Positions 8,263 to 17,116 are shown, counted from the first letter of the stretch. The stretch is 64,000 nt of DNA from Natrinema amylolyticus_A (GCF_042678045.1 NZ_JBHUDI010000009.1:248001-312000), one strand, 5' to 3'. Notes: generated by a model not told the origin, from the sequence alone. Program-made: numbers and translations.

Positions 8263-9507
8263 ATGTCGGTTCGACGCATCGCCGGACGGGTCGCGGGCTA
8301 CGACGCGCTCGTGTTGACAGCCGCGATCTGGTTTCTCGCGAAGTTCCTGCGGTATGCTTTCCCGCCGCTGTTCGACGCGTTTGGGACGAGCTATGGGGTG
8401 TCGGACGCCGTCCTCGGGACCGCCTTTTCGGGACTCATGCTCGTCTACGCGACCATGCAGTTTCCGTCGGGCGTGTTCGCGGATCGGCTCGGCTCGATAG
8501 TCGTTATCACGGCCGGTGCACTCGTCGCGGCCGCCGCCGCGATCACGCTCGCAGTCGACGCACCGTTTTTCGTCCTCGTCGGTGCGATGCTCGTGATCGG
8601 AGCCGGCACCGGCGCGCACAAAACCGTCGCTGTTCGGCTCCTCGCTCGCGTCTATCCCGCCCGGACTGTCCGAGCACTCGGCATTCTGGACACGGTCGGC
8701 GCACTCAGCGGCGTCGTCGCGCCGGCTGCCGTCGTTGGGATCGCATCGCTGGCCGTCGGACCGGTCGCGGGCTGGCGGCTGCTCTTTCTGATCGCCGGGG
8801 TCGTCGGGTTCGGGCTCGCGGCGACGTTTGCGATTCGGGTTTCCCGGCGGCTCCCCGACGAGCCCACTGACGGCGGTGCGAGCCAGCGCGGCCGTGGCGG
8901 CAGTGCGATCACACAGTACGCCTCGCTGTTCCGTGACTGGCGGTTCTCGACGTTTGCACTGCTGACGATTTTGTTTTCGTTTACATACAATGGGCTGGTG
9001 GCGTTCGCACCACGCTATCTCACGGTGGAAGCGGGATTCTCGACGGCGACCGCGAGTCTGCTCTACAGCGGTCTCTTTCTCGTGAGCCTGGTCCAGCTGG
9101 TGACAGGCAACCTCAGTGACCGCGTGGGACGGTTGCCGCTGATCGTCGGCACGCTCGGGCTCGCTGCCGTCGGACTCGTCGCGTTCGTCTCACTGACCGG
9201 GACCGGAGAGCCGATTCTGCTCGGCGGGCTCCTCATCGTCGTCGGCGTCGGCTCGCACGGTTTTCGACCGGTCAGAGGCGCGTATCTGATGACTGCCATC
9301 CCCGACGAGGTCGCCGGTGGGGGACTGGGCGTCGTCCGAACGCTGTTGATGGGTGCCGGTGCGATCGCGCCGGCGGTCGTCGGTAGCCTTTCTGAGACCG
9401 CCGGTTTCAGGGCCGCGTTCTGGCTGCTCGCGATGACGATCATCGGTGCCACGGTACTGGGCTGTCTGCTCTGGCTTTTCGACCGGGACACCGATCGTGG
9501 CGACTGA
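8263..9507 (+). CDS. Major facilitator superfamily transporter
   Basis: A 414-residue protein with about 12 hydrophobic segments. The loop between segments 2 and 3, FADRLGS, is the conserved MFS motif (here D-R-x-G), and the second half repeats it as NLSDRVGRLP. There is a charged central loop (about residues 190-220). The ATG at 8263 gives the normal N-terminus; the longer in-frame start at 8212 adds an Arg-rich stretch. The substrate is unknown; exporters and nitrate/sugar porters share this layout. Confidence 0.9.
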   Translation: MSVRRIAGRVAGYDALVLTAAIWFLAKFLRYAFPPLFDAFGTSYGVSDAVLGTAFSGLMLVYATMQFPSGVFADRLGSIVVITAGALVAAAAAITLAVDAPFFVLVGAMLVIGAGTGAHKTVAVRLLARVYPARTVRALGILDTVGALSGVVAPAAVVGIASLAVGPVAGWRLLFLIAGVVGFGLAATFAIRVSRRLPDEPTDGGASQRGRGGSAITQYASLFRDWRFSTFALLTILFSFTYNGLVAFAPRYLTVEAGFSTATASLLYSGLFLVSLVQLVTGNLSDRVGRLPLIVGTLGLAAVGLVAFVSLTGTGEPILLGGLLIVVGVGSHGFRPVRGAYLMTAIPDEVAGGGLGVVRTLLMGAGAIAPAVVGSLSETAGFRAAFWLLAMTIIGATVLGCLLWLFDRDTDRGD

Positions 9508-9605
9508 TGGCCACTGCACTGGATCGCACTCGGTGTCTCGATCGCCGTCTGAACCTGGGATTTACCACAGTAAGAGTTAACACATATAGTGTCGTATGCT
9601 ATCAT

Positions 9606-9737
9606 ATGACGCGAAACGGGGAACGCGAGTACGTCTGCGTCCAGTGTGGTCGGCAAGAGACGGTCGATGACGCGCTCCTCAGCACCTGTCAACAGTGCGG
9701 GGGCGAGATGCGAAACGTCGACCTGATTCGCAAATAG
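9606..9737 (+). CDS. Rubrerythrin-like zinc-ribbon micro-protein (third of three)
   Basis: A 43-residue protein starting MTRNGEREYVCVQCG. It has two C-x2-C knuckles (CVQC and CQQC) and the tail GGEMRNVDLIRK, like the proteins at 6988 and 7350. An A+T-rich CACATATAG lies about 20 bases upstream. The longer open frame from 9507 is mostly MFS-gene tail and is not used. Function unknown. Confidence 0.8.
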   Translation: MTRNGEREYVCVQCGRQETVDDALLSTCQQCGGEMRNVDLIRK

Positions 9738-9775
9738 TCGTTCACGACTTTCGTCCGTTCACTCGAGTGGGACAC

Positions 9776-9830
9776 TCATACGGACTACTATCAGTCAGCG
9801 CCGAGAAATCGGTACAGCAGACCGTCTCAG
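9776..9830 (+). repeat. TACGG palindromic repeat, copy C (internally deleted)
   Basis: A 55-bp short copy. The left end CTCATACGGACTACTATCAGTCAG and the right end GGTACAGCAGACCGTCTCAG are kept, but about 30 bp of the centre are missing. The loss of the middle with both ends kept fits a non-autonomous palindromic element. Confidence 0.75.
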
Positions 9831-9854
9831 CCACGGCTGTCGATGCGGAACGCC

Positions 9855-12851
9855 TCACCGAGCGAGGCTGCCCGCGACGGCGATCAGGACGAGTCCGACG
9901 ACAGCTGCGCCGACTCCGATCGTGGCATCGCTGGAGAGCGCGGCGATAGCGCCAGCGACGACGCCTGCTCCGCCACCCCCGGCGACGATCGATGGCGGAA
10001 GTGCCGGTGTCGCAGTCGCGTCTGCTCGGACGGCCTCGAGTTCGGACCGAAGCGCCTCGAGTTCCTCGTCCCGATTGACGTGCGTCTCGACGTCGTCGAT
10101 CCGTCTGTCCAGTGCGTCGAGTTCGGACTCGAGCGCCTCGAGCGCCGATTCATCGGGGCTGGACTCGACCGCCTGCGCGAGGTCGTCGTGGGCTGTCCGG
10201 AGCGACACGAGACGGTCGTCGACGGCCTCGAGATCAGCTTCGATCGCTGTTACAGCAGTGTCGCTGGCCGTATCCTCGGCCGTCTCGATCGACGACGCGA
10301 GATCGTCGATGCGGTCATCGTGATCGTTCAGCCGGCGCCGGGTTTCGTCGATTTGCTCGCCGTAGTCGTCTAGCCGATGCTCGGTCTCGTCGACGCGGTC
10401 GTCGATCGCCGAAATCGTCTCGCCAAGTGCGTCCGTTTCGCGCTCAAGTTCGGCCTCGAGCGCGGAGAGGTCTGCCGTGAACGTCCTTTCCACATCGTCG
10501 ATTCGGTCGTCGACCGTCTCGAGCGTCGTTGTGAGATCGGCGAGGTCCGTAGCGATCGCGTCGAGCTCGTCGTCGGTGTCGGCGAGCGCGTCACGCAAGG
10601 CATCCAACTCGTCGTCCGTGACTGATTCGGCATCGATCCGCTCGATCGTCGACTCGAGCGCCGCGAGATCGGCCTCGAGCGCGTTCGTCGTCGACTCGAT
10701 ACGTGCCTCGATGTCGGCGACGGCGTCATCGATCTGTCCCTCGAGTTTGTCTTCGAGCGAGTCAAGTGCTGACTCGAGGCCACGGACAGCCTCTTCGACC
10801 AGCTCGAGATCCGTCGTGAGAGCATCGACCGTCTCCGTGCTGGCTGTACGCGTTTCGAGGTCGTCCAGTTGCATTTCGACCGCTGAAATCGTCTCGCCGG
10901 CGTCGTCGACTGCCGTCTCGAGATGCGCCAGTTCGTCCGCGATGCCGTCGACCCGCTCGTCCGCCGCTGCCGTCGATTCGATGTCGTCGATCGCATCCCG
11001 AACGCGCGCTATACGGGTGTCGACCGTCTCGCGGATCGTATCCAGTTCGTCGTCGACAGCCTCGATCTCCTCGTCGAGCGTCGTCTCGACCCCATCGAAA
11101 CGTGCGTCGGTCCGCTCGACGTGTTCCTCGAGTCGGCCAGCAACACTGTCGAGACGCGTCCGCAGCTCTTCGAGCCGGCCAGCGACGCCGTCGAGACGCG
11201 TCCCACGCTGCTCGAGGTCCCGCTCGAGACCCGCGATGTCGTCTGTGAGGTCCGAGACGGTACCCTCGAGCGTTTCGAGTGACGCTTCGGTCGCGGCGGT
11301 CACCACGAGGTCGTCGAGATCCGTCCGGACCTCGTTGAGTGCCTCGTCGATCGTCGCCGTCCGGTCGGTGACGGTCTCGACGTCGGCAGCCAGTTCGACG
11401 AGTCGGTCGTCGAGCGCGGATCGCTCGTCGCCTGCGGTCGCCTCGACCGCCGTGAGCGTCTCGTTGACCTCGTCGATATCGGCCTCGAGTGCGTCGAACG
11501 CGTCCGACAGGGCCTCGAGATCGGCATCGAGACTCGCAACGTCAGTTTCGGTGGCGTGGGTCTCGCTTTTGGCCTCGAGATCGGCCAGTTCGTCGGCGAA
11601 CGACTCGAGTCGATCGTCGAGTGCGGCGACGTCTTCGGCGGCAGCCGTCCGTGCCTCGATGTATTCGAGGTCCTCACGAACGGACTGGATCTCGTCGTCA
11701 CGATTCGCGAGCCGATCGAACAGCTTCTCGATAGCGTCGTCCGTCGGATCGGGCGTCGTCTCGGCAGCGTCGAACTCGTCGAACGCGAGTTCCGTGTTCG
11801 TGGGTGACTCGCCCTCGACAGCCGACTCAGTGGCGGCCGATGCGGTGTCGGCCCCGGCGGATTCGAACCCGCTCATCGCTTCGTCGGCTTCGACGTCGTC
11901 TCGAGCGGCCGCGAGCGCACCTCGGGCGGCGCTCTCGGCGGGGAGATCCGCGAGTCGAACGTCTCGAACCGAAAACGGGACCGTCGCCGCATCGAAGCGA
12001 CCACCGACGAGGAACTCGAGGCCCTCGACCGCCCCCTCGCCTGCGATCGCGACCGGGATGGACAGCCCCCGTTGGACGTCGTTCTCGTCGGCCTCGTCCC
12101 GGATCGCGTCGATCAACTCGGCCACGAGCTCGTCGTAGGCTTCGGCGAGGGCACTCTCGAGCCCGCCTGCTTCCACGTCGGGGTCGAGCGTCAGGTCCTC
12201 GAGCATGCTGGTGACCTGTGCCGGCTCGTGACCGGTCTCGTCGGCCACCCGGTCGACGATCCACTCGCGCCCCTTCGCGATCGAAACGGCGACCGCCGGC
12301 ACGCCGTAGTACGCCACCGTCGCACTGGTCGTCTGGGTCCCGAGGCAGACGCCGAGTCCAGTGTAGTTGTCGGCCGCAAGCTGATCGTAGACGACGGCGA
12401 ACCCCTGGCTGATCGGCGTTAGATCGACGCCACGATCGGCCAGTGCTGTCGTTACGGCCTCGTGGTGGGTGTCGGTCGGCGCTGCCGTATCGACTGGCGT
12501 TCCTACTGTCGTATAACAGAGTCGGCCGTCGGCCACGTCCCCGATGACGTCGTCGATGAGGGCGTCCAGTACGACCGTTGCGTCCGCAGGGCCATCTTCC
12601 GCGAGGAGACCGTTTACGAACAGTGGCTGGGGTTCCTCCTCAGCCGTCTCTGCGGCGTTCCGGGCTGCCGTACCGATCGCGTACGTCGTTCCATCGACCT
12701 GAACGGTGTCGCTCTCCCTCGAGAGACCAGCCGTCGCAAGCGTGTCGTCGTCGACCGGCATCACGACCGGTGGGACCGAGTCGATCGTCGGGCCGTCACC
12801 GTCGTCGGTGGCGGCGCGAATCGCTGCTGGCCCGATATCGAGACCGTACAT
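9855..12851 (-). CDS. Actin-fold ATPase-like head with long coiled coil and C-terminal membrane anchor
   Basis: A 998-residue acidic protein in three parts. Residues 1-320 look like an actin/Hsp70-type ATPase: GLDIGPAAIRAA (3-14) as phosphate-1 loop, GLGVCLGTQTTSATV (165-179) as phosphate-2 loop, and IPVAIAGEGAVEG (265-277) as adenosine loop. Residues about 370-945 are an almost unbroken coiled coil with repeated D-D-x2-L-D heptads. The last 45 residues are two hydrophobic helices (GAGVVAGAIAAL and VGLVLIAVAGSL). This suggests a membrane-tethered cytoskeletal or chromosome/envelope-organising protein. The function is not established, and whether the head still hydrolyses ATP is unknown. Confidence 0.85.
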   Translation of the reverse strand: MYGLDIGPAAIRAATDDGDGPTIDSVPPVVMPVDDDTLATAGLSRESDTVQVDGTTYAIGTAARNAAETAEEEPQPLFVNGLLAEDGPADATVVLDALIDDVIGDVADGRLCYTTVGTPVDTAAPTDTHHEAVTTALADRGVDLTPISQGFAVVYDQLAADNYTGLGVCLGTQTTSATVAYYGVPAVAVSIAKGREWIVDRVADETGHEPAQVTSMLEDLTLDPDVEAGGLESALAEAYDELVAELIDAIRDEADENDVQRGLSIPVAIAGEGAVEGLEFLVGGRFDAATVPFSVRDVRLADLPAESAARGALAAARDDVEADEAMSGFESAGADTASAATESAVEGESPTNTELAFDEFDAAETTPDPTDDAIEKLFDRLANRDDEIQSVREDLEYIEARTAAAEDVAALDDRLESFADELADLEAKSETHATETDVASLDADLEALSDAFDALEADIDEVNETLTAVEATAGDERSALDDRLVELAADVETVTDRTATIDEALNEVRTDLDDLVVTAATEASLETLEGTVSDLTDDIAGLERDLEQRGTRLDGVAGRLEELRTRLDSVAGRLEEHVERTDARFDGVETTLDEEIEAVDDELDTIRETVDTRIARVRDAIDDIESTAAADERVDGIADELAHLETAVDDAGETISAVEMQLDDLETRTASTETVDALTTDLELVEEAVRGLESALDSLEDKLEGQIDDAVADIEARIESTTNALEADLAALESTIERIDAESVTDDELDALRDALADTDDELDAIATDLADLTTTLETVDDRIDDVERTFTADLSALEAELERETDALGETISAIDDRVDETEHRLDDYGEQIDETRRRLNDHDDRIDDLASSIETAEDTASDTAVTAIEADLEAVDDRLVSLRTAHDDLAQAVESSPDESALEALESELDALDRRIDDVETHVNRDEELEALRSELEAVRADATATPALPPSIVAGGGGAGVVAGAIAALSSDATIGVGAAVVGLVLIAVAGSLAR

Positions 12852-12970
12852 GCCCTCGGCAACTCAAACCACCCTCTTGTGATTTTTCCCTGGACTACCA
12901 GATGTGATACTGCCGGATGACACGGAGGAGCCGCGACGCACGATCGCTGACGGCGAGAGATCTCGAGGCG
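12852..12970. other. Upstream region of the actin-like gene
   Basis: A 119-bp gap between the minus-strand start at 12851 and repeat copy D. A moderately A+T-rich patch (CTTGTGATTTTTCCC near 12878-12892) is the likely promoter of the minus-strand gene. No other feature is visible. Confidence 0.4.
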
Positions 12971-13057
12971 TGATACGGACTCCTGTCAGTGGGTGCCGGC
13001 GCACCCGCGACCCGTCCGGCGGACCCGCCGGGACAGCGGGACAGCAGACCGTATGAG
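12971..13057 (+). repeat. TACGG palindromic repeat, copy D
   Basis: An 87-bp complete copy: left end TGATACGGACTCCTGTCAGT, centre GGCGCACCCGCGACCC, right end GGACAGCAGACCGTATGAG. It lies between the divergent actin-like gene and pckA, so unlike copies A, E and F it is not at a gene end. Confidence 0.85.
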
Positions 13058-13271
13058 TGGACGGTCATGGTGAGCTATCGAACGGCACTCTACTCAGAAA
13101 TCCGACGCCATATCGACCAGAATTATCTCGTATCTGAATACTTGTGGAGGGGTGTCACGGAGACTGTCTCACAGTAGCGTGCCAATCAGAGTATTGCCGG
13201 CTACTCAGGGTCTACGCACCGTACGTCATCTCGTCACTGGGTACGCCATGCCACACAAAGAGAGAAATCCT

Positions 13272-13282
13272 CACGTTTATCT
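13272..13282 (+). promoter_or_regulatory. TATA box of pckA
   Basis: CACGTTTATCT, centred about 26-30 bases before the two candidate ATGs at 13302 and 13308. The 13058-13271 stretch upstream has no gene that I can support. Confidence 0.55.
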
Positions 13283-13307
13283 ATCAGGCTGATGGTGGTT
13301 TATGTGT

Positions 13308-14819
13308 ATGTCTGAAACCGGGACGGAGTCTCGTCCGCTGGTCCGGCAGCTTCCCGATCCAGCGGCAGCGTCGAACGTCCGGTACAACCCGTCGCTTGAA
13401 GAGCTGCGCGAGCTTGCCAAACCCGACGAGACGACGACCGAGTTCGGATCGCCGTCGTACGTCAGCGAGTTTCGATCGCGGAGTTCCGATCGGACGAAAA
13501 ACGCCGTCGACGACGAGTTCACCGACCACGATCGCCAGCTGATCGACGAGGCCGTCGATCTCACCACCGACGTCGAACTGGTCTGTGTCGACCGGCTGAT
13601 GGGCCGCCATCCGGACGCGTCCTTCTGCTGTCGTCTGTTCGTTCCCGTCGAGCACGCTCGGATCGCCTACGCGTGGGCGAACCTCTTCGAGCCCGCCGAC
13701 GGGGAGGACCCCGACCTCTTCACCGTCCAACTGCCCGACTACGACGAGACTGCGATTCGCGTCCTGCCCGACACCGGCTTTACCGCGGTACTGGGCAGCG
13801 ACTACACCGGCGAGGCCAAGAAGTCGTTCCTGCGGCTGTTCATGTATCGAATCAAACAGCAGGGCGGCCTCGGCCTCCACGCGGGCAGCAAACGCGTCCG
13901 TGTCCGCAACGACGAGGGCGACCTCCAGACCGTCGGGCAAGTGTTCATGGGCCTGTCCGCGACCGGCAAGTCCACGCTGACCTCCCACGGTTGTTGGCTC
14001 GAGGACCCCGAAGACGCGTCCATGCTCCAGGACGACGTCTGTGGCCTGCTCTCGGACGGCTCCGTCGCCGGAAGCGAAGGCCAGGGCCTGTTCATCAAGA
14101 CGATCGGCCTCGGCGAAGACGAACAGCCCGAACTCTACGAGGCTGCGACCGACGAGTCGGCCATTCTCGAGAACGTCGCGGTCGACGACGACGGCACCGT
14201 CCACTTCGACGAGGACCGCTATACCTCGAACTCCCGGGCGATCATCCAGCGTGACGAACTCGAGAGCGCCGACGAGGAGATCGACCTCGGCCGGATGGAT
14301 CAGGTCTTCTTCATTACGCGCAACCCCCTGATGCCGCCGGTCGCCAAGCTCAACGAGGAGCAAGCCGCCGTCGCCTTCATGCTCGGCGAGTCGATCGAGA
14401 CCAGCGCGGGTGACCCCTCGCGAGCTGGCGAGTCGATCCGCGTCGTCGGGACCAACCCCTTCATCATCGGCCCGGAGGGCGAAGAGGGCAACATCTTCCA
14501 CGAACTGATCGATATCCTCGATGTCGACTGTTACGTGATCAATACGGGGTATCTCGGCCAGAAGTCCCAGGACATCGGCGTCACCGAGTCCGTGACGATC
14601 CTCACCGAGGCCGCTCGCGGCACCATCGAGTGGACCGACGACGAGGAGATGGGGCTGACGATCCCCGAACACGTCCCGGGCATCGACATCGAGGAGTTCT
14701 ACGTGCCGGACCACGTCGAGGACTACGACGAGGCGCTGTCGGACCTGCGTGCCGAACGTCGGGAGTATCTCGAGCAGTTCGAGACGCTGCGCGACGAGAT
14801 CAAAGACGCTGTGTACTGA
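13308..14819 (+). CDS. pckA: Phosphoenolpyruvate carboxykinase (ATP)
   Basis: A 503-residue ATP-type PEP carboxykinase, which converts oxaloacetate and ATP to PEP, CO2 and ADP for gluconeogenesis. The P-loop GLSATGKSTL is clear. Other landmarks are the LPDTGFTAVLGSDYTGEAKKSF region, where the Lys pair contacts metal and substrate, the metal-binding LQDDVCG, and YTSNSRA. The ATG at 13308 (MSETG) is taken; an ATG two codons earlier is equally possible. It is monocistronic, with its own TATA box, and is probably controlled by carbon source. Confidence 0.95.
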   Translation: MSETGTESRPLVRQLPDPAAASNVRYNPSLEELRELAKPDETTTEFGSPSYVSEFRSRSSDRTKNAVDDEFTDHDRQLIDEAVDLTTDVELVCVDRLMGRHPDASFCCRLFVPVEHARIAYAWANLFEPADGEDPDLFTVQLPDYDETAIRVLPDTGFTAVLGSDYTGEAKKSFLRLFMYRIKQQGGLGLHAGSKRVRVRNDEGDLQTVGQVFMGLSATGKSTLTSHGCWLEDPEDASMLQDDVCGLLSDGSVAGSEGQGLFIKTIGLGEDEQPELYEAATDESAILENVAVDDDGTVHFDEDRYTSNSRAIIQRDELESADEEIDLGRMDQVFFITRNPLMPPVAKLNEEQAAVAFMLGESIETSAGDPSRAGESIRVVGTNPFIIGPEGEEGNIFHELIDILDVDCYVINTGYLGQKSQDIGVTESVTILTEAARGTIEWTDDEEMGLTIPEHVPGIDIEEFYVPDHVEDYDEALSDLRAERREYLEQFETLRDEIKDAVY

Positions 14820-14932
14820 TCGGTCGGCATTCGGTTGTCTGATTCTCGCTGTGCGCACACGGACTCGAGCGGAAGCGCTGTGCTTGCCGCACACGAATAC
14901 TGTTATATGTGTCGAGTTCCCACGGGTGGGTA

Positions 14933-15124
14933 ATGAGCGCACAGGTACGAACACCGACCGCGCGAGTCTGTGAAGTATGCGACCGCGCCGAAGTCTGGGA
15001 CGAGGACCTCGAAGCGTGGCAACTCGCCCGCGAAGACGGCGAGAAACAGGTTGGCAACCCACACTGCCTCCACGAGTGGGACATCAACGGCACGTTCAAT
15101 CCGGTCGACGAATCCGATAGCTAA
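14933..15124 (+). CDS. Small zinc-binding protein with HEWDINGTF motif
   Basis: A 63-residue protein with CEVCDRAEVW and later PHCLHEWDINGTFNP. The two N-terminal Cys with the C-terminal Cys and His residues could form one zinc site. The HEWDINGTF block looks like a family signature that I know only as uncharacterised in haloarchaea. A TGTTATATGTG TATA element lies about 25 bases upstream of the ATG at 14933, excluding the earlier in-frame ATG at 14909. A T-run at about 15173-15180 may end its transcript. Confidence 0.8.
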   Translation: MSAQVRTPTARVCEVCDRAEVWDEDLEAWQLAREDGEKQVGNPHCLHEWDINGTFNPVDESDS

Positions 15125-15204
15125 CGGTCGACCGAGCCACACGACGGCCGTCGCCCGCGCGTCGTGGCAGTATCCTTTTTCTCGGCTCGAGCGTAGCCTC
15201 TGCT

Positions 15205-15507
15205 ATGCCGACCGTTTACATCACGGCCCCGCCCGAAGCGGCCGACGAGATTGCCGAAACACTCGTCGAGGAGGGACTCGCTGCCTGTGTCAATCAGGTC
15301 GAGACGACCTCGACGTACCGGTGGGAGGGCGATGTCCAGCACGACGACGAAGTGATCCTGCTGGCGAAGACGACCGACGACGCCTTCGACGATCTCGTCG
15401 CACGCGTCCAGGAGCGACACCCGTACGACGTACCCTGCATCGAGCGGTTCGACGAGAGTGACGTCCTCGAGTCGTTCGCGACGTGGCGAGCCGACAGCGT
15501 CGAGTAG
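15205..15507 (+). CDS. cutA: CutA1 divalent-cation tolerance protein
   Basis: A 100-residue CutA1 family member of normal length. Diagnostic segments are MPTVYITAPPEAADEIA, LVEEGLAACVNQVE, the STYRWEGDV strand, and HPYDVPCIERF near the end. CutA1 forms trimers with a ferredoxin-like fold; in bacteria it is linked to copper tolerance, but its direct role remains unclear. It is preceded by a short T-rich stretch and followed by rpl11 on the same strand with a separate promoter. Confidence 0.95.
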   Translation: MPTVYITAPPEAADEIAETLVEEGLAACVNQVETTSTYRWEGDVQHDDEVILLAKTTDDAFDDLVARVQERHPYDVPCIERFDESDVLESFATWRADSVE

Positions 15508-15559
15508 TCGCGCTAGCACGACAGACGGTCACAGACGATGATTGGCTGAATTAGCAACC

Positions 15560-15567
15560 CTTAAAAC
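15560..15567 (+). promoter_or_regulatory. TATA box of rpl11
   Basis: CTTAAAAC centred about 26 bases before the ATG at 15590. The spacing indicates a leaderless rpl11 mRNA and rules out the earlier in-frame start at 15542. Confidence 0.6.
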
Positions 15568-15589
15568 TCGCGCACGGGTTGTGACGGGT

Positions 15590-16072
15590 ATGGCTGGAAC
15601 CATCGAAGTGCTCGTTCCGGGTGGCCAGGCCAACCCTGGCCCGCCGCTCGGTCCCGAGCTCGGACCGACCCCCGTCGACGTGCAGGCTGTCGTACAGGAG
15701 ATCAACGATCAGACCGAGGCGTTCGACGGAACCGAAGTCCCCGTCACCGTCGACTACGAGGACGACGGCTCCTTCGAGATCGACGTCGGTGTCCCACCGA
15801 CGGCGGCACTGATCAAAGACGAGGCTGGCTTCGAGACCGGCAGTGGCGAGCCCCAGGAGGACTTCGTCGCGGACCTCTCCGTCGATCAGGTCAAGAAGAT
15901 CGCCGAGCAGAAACACCCCGACCTGCTCGCGTACGATACGATCAACGCCGCGAAGGAAGTCGTCGGCACCTGTGCCTCGATGGGCGTCACCATCGAGGGC
16001 AACGACGCCCGCGAATTCAAAGAGCGCGTCGACAGCGGCGAGTACGACGACGTGCTTGCGGCCGACGCATAA
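15590..16072 (+). CDS. rpl11: 50S ribosomal protein L11
   Basis: A 160-residue L11, which binds the GTPase-centre RNA of 23S rRNA. It begins MAGTIEVLVPGGQANPGPPLGP, the conserved N-terminal domain with its Pro-rich linker, and contains LAYDTINAAKEVVGTCASMGVTIEG of the RNA-binding C-terminal domain. It is transcribed alone: a membrane-protein gene on the opposite strand separates it from rpl1, and rpl1 has its own promoter. Confidence 0.97.
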   Translation: MAGTIEVLVPGGQANPGPPLGPELGPTPVDVQAVVQEINDQTEAFDGTEVPVTVDYEDDGSFEIDVGVPPTAALIKDEAGFETGSGEPQEDFVADLSVDQVKKIAEQKHPDLLAYDTINAAKEVVGTCASMGVTIEGNDAREFKERVDSGEYDDVLAADA

Positions 16073-16246
16073 TCGGGATTATCGTTTCGGTACGCGGGTG
16101 CCCGCGTCTTCTTGATGGCACCCTCGTTCGATGCCGACATCAGCGTTGGAACCCGGACCGTTCTTTCCGCCGCACTGACGGGTAACGTAACCACTCCTCG
16201 GCAGTGCATGTTCAGGTAGGACGGTCGCAGGTCGAGCGTGTCAGAA

Positions 16247-16852
16247 CTAGATCTTGTTCGCAGGTGGAACGGTTCGCTCGTCGGGTCGTGCCGTGCCGGC
16301 ACCACCGAACAACACCCGAATGCTTGCTCCGAGACCGAGCGCACCGGCGAGCCCAGCTACGGCGACGGTCGCCGGCACCGCCAGCCCGGCGAGGCCGCCC
16401 AGGAGCGCGCCGACGACGATTCCGATCCACAGCCGGTCGGTTCCGAACCGCGAGGCGACCGTACGGCCGATCGCGGTGAGCCCGATCGCCAACACCACCG
16501 GAATGACCGTCGCGCCGAGAATGACCAGTGGGATGCCGAAGAACACCCCGATACTGGTGTCGACGATGAAATAGCCTGTTCCCGCGAGAGCGCTGACGAC
16601 GAGCAGACTCGGGAGCCCGATTCCGGCCGAGATCACTGGGCTCTGTCGCGATTTCTGGACCGCCTTGCTCCCGTAGCCGTGGAGCAATCCGAGAACGATC
16701 ATCGTTACGAGCAACGCACCGGCGAACTGGATTCCGACCCGGACGAACGGCTCGAGCGACCGATACGCCGCGAGCACGTCAGCGGCGGACTGCGTGGCGG
16801 CCGAATTCAGAACCGGGCGCCCAACGATAGTATATAAGTCTGATGGCCACAT
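16247..16852 (-). CDS. Conserved haloarchaeal membrane protein
   Basis: A 201-residue protein with about five membrane helices, including AGALLVTMIVLGLLHG, a pair at about residues 80-125 and a glycine/alanine-rich helix near residue 160. The C-terminus is short, basic and glycine-rich. An A+T-rich TTATAATC about 25 bases upstream of the ATG at 16852 supports this start. A second TATA-like run inside codons 7-10 is treated as coding. No family with known function is recognised. It lies on the opposite strand between rpl11 and rpl1. Confidence 0.8.
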   Translation of the reverse strand: MWPSDLYTIVGRPVLNSAATQSAADVLAAYRSLEPFVRVGIQFAGALLVTMIVLGLLHGYGSKAVQKSRQSPVISAGIGLPSLLVVSALAGTGYFIVDTSIGVFFGIPLVILGATVIPVVLAIGLTAIGRTVASRFGTDRLWIGIVVGALLGGLAGLAVPATVAVAGLAGALGLGASIRVLFGGAGTARPDERTVPPANKI

Positions 16853-17026
16853 CGACGTATATTACACTGGAGATTATAATAGAACTTTTGATTGTAAGGA
16901 TGACATTCCAGTCACGTCGAGACAGTCTCCCGATGGCTGACGACGGTTGTCTGGTGAATACGTCAGGCTCCTGTCCGAGATCATGGTACCCGAAATCACA
17001 GCCCGAGCACGCGGGTAGTTCGACGG

Positions 17027-17034
17027 CTTTAAGT
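17027..17034 (+). promoter_or_regulatory. TATA box of the rpl1-rpl10-rpl12 operon
   Basis: CTTTAAGT, about 90 bases before the rpl1 ATG. Transcription should begin near 17055, leaving a leader of about 65 nt, unlike the leaderless genes around it. Confidence 0.55.
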
Positions 17035-17060
17035 CTGCGATGACACTTGGTTCAACGGAG

Positions 17061-17116
17061 ACAGGCATCGCCTGTTTCACTGACCCGTAGGAGCACTCCT
17101 GCGTACTACGGAGGTG
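17061..17116 (+). promoter_or_regulatory. Folded mRNA leader, probable L1 autoregulatory site
   Basis: The leader can form a hairpin ACAGGC-atc-GCCTGT (17061-17075). A second stem pairs CCGTAG (17085-17090) with CTACGG (17106-17111). The second stem reaches into the Shine-Dalgarno GGAGGTG (17110-17116) directly before the rpl1 ATG. In Halobacterium and methanogens, ribosomal protein L1 represses this operon by binding a leader that mimics its 23S rRNA site. The position and fold here fit that scheme; the binding itself is inferred. Confidence 0.6.

Noticed and set aside
11855..11870. GGATTCGAACCC resembles the T-loop of a tRNA on the reverse strand.
   Set aside because: It lies within the coding frame of the actin-like protein, and no acceptor or anticodon stem pairs around it. 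No tRNA or rRNA gene was found anywhere in the window.
10477..12138. A long plus-strand open frame opposite the coiled-coil gene (553 codons, Ser/Arg-rich).
   Set aside because: It is the mirror of the repetitive, GC-rich coiled-coil frame; its composition is not acidic and no motif or promoter supports it.
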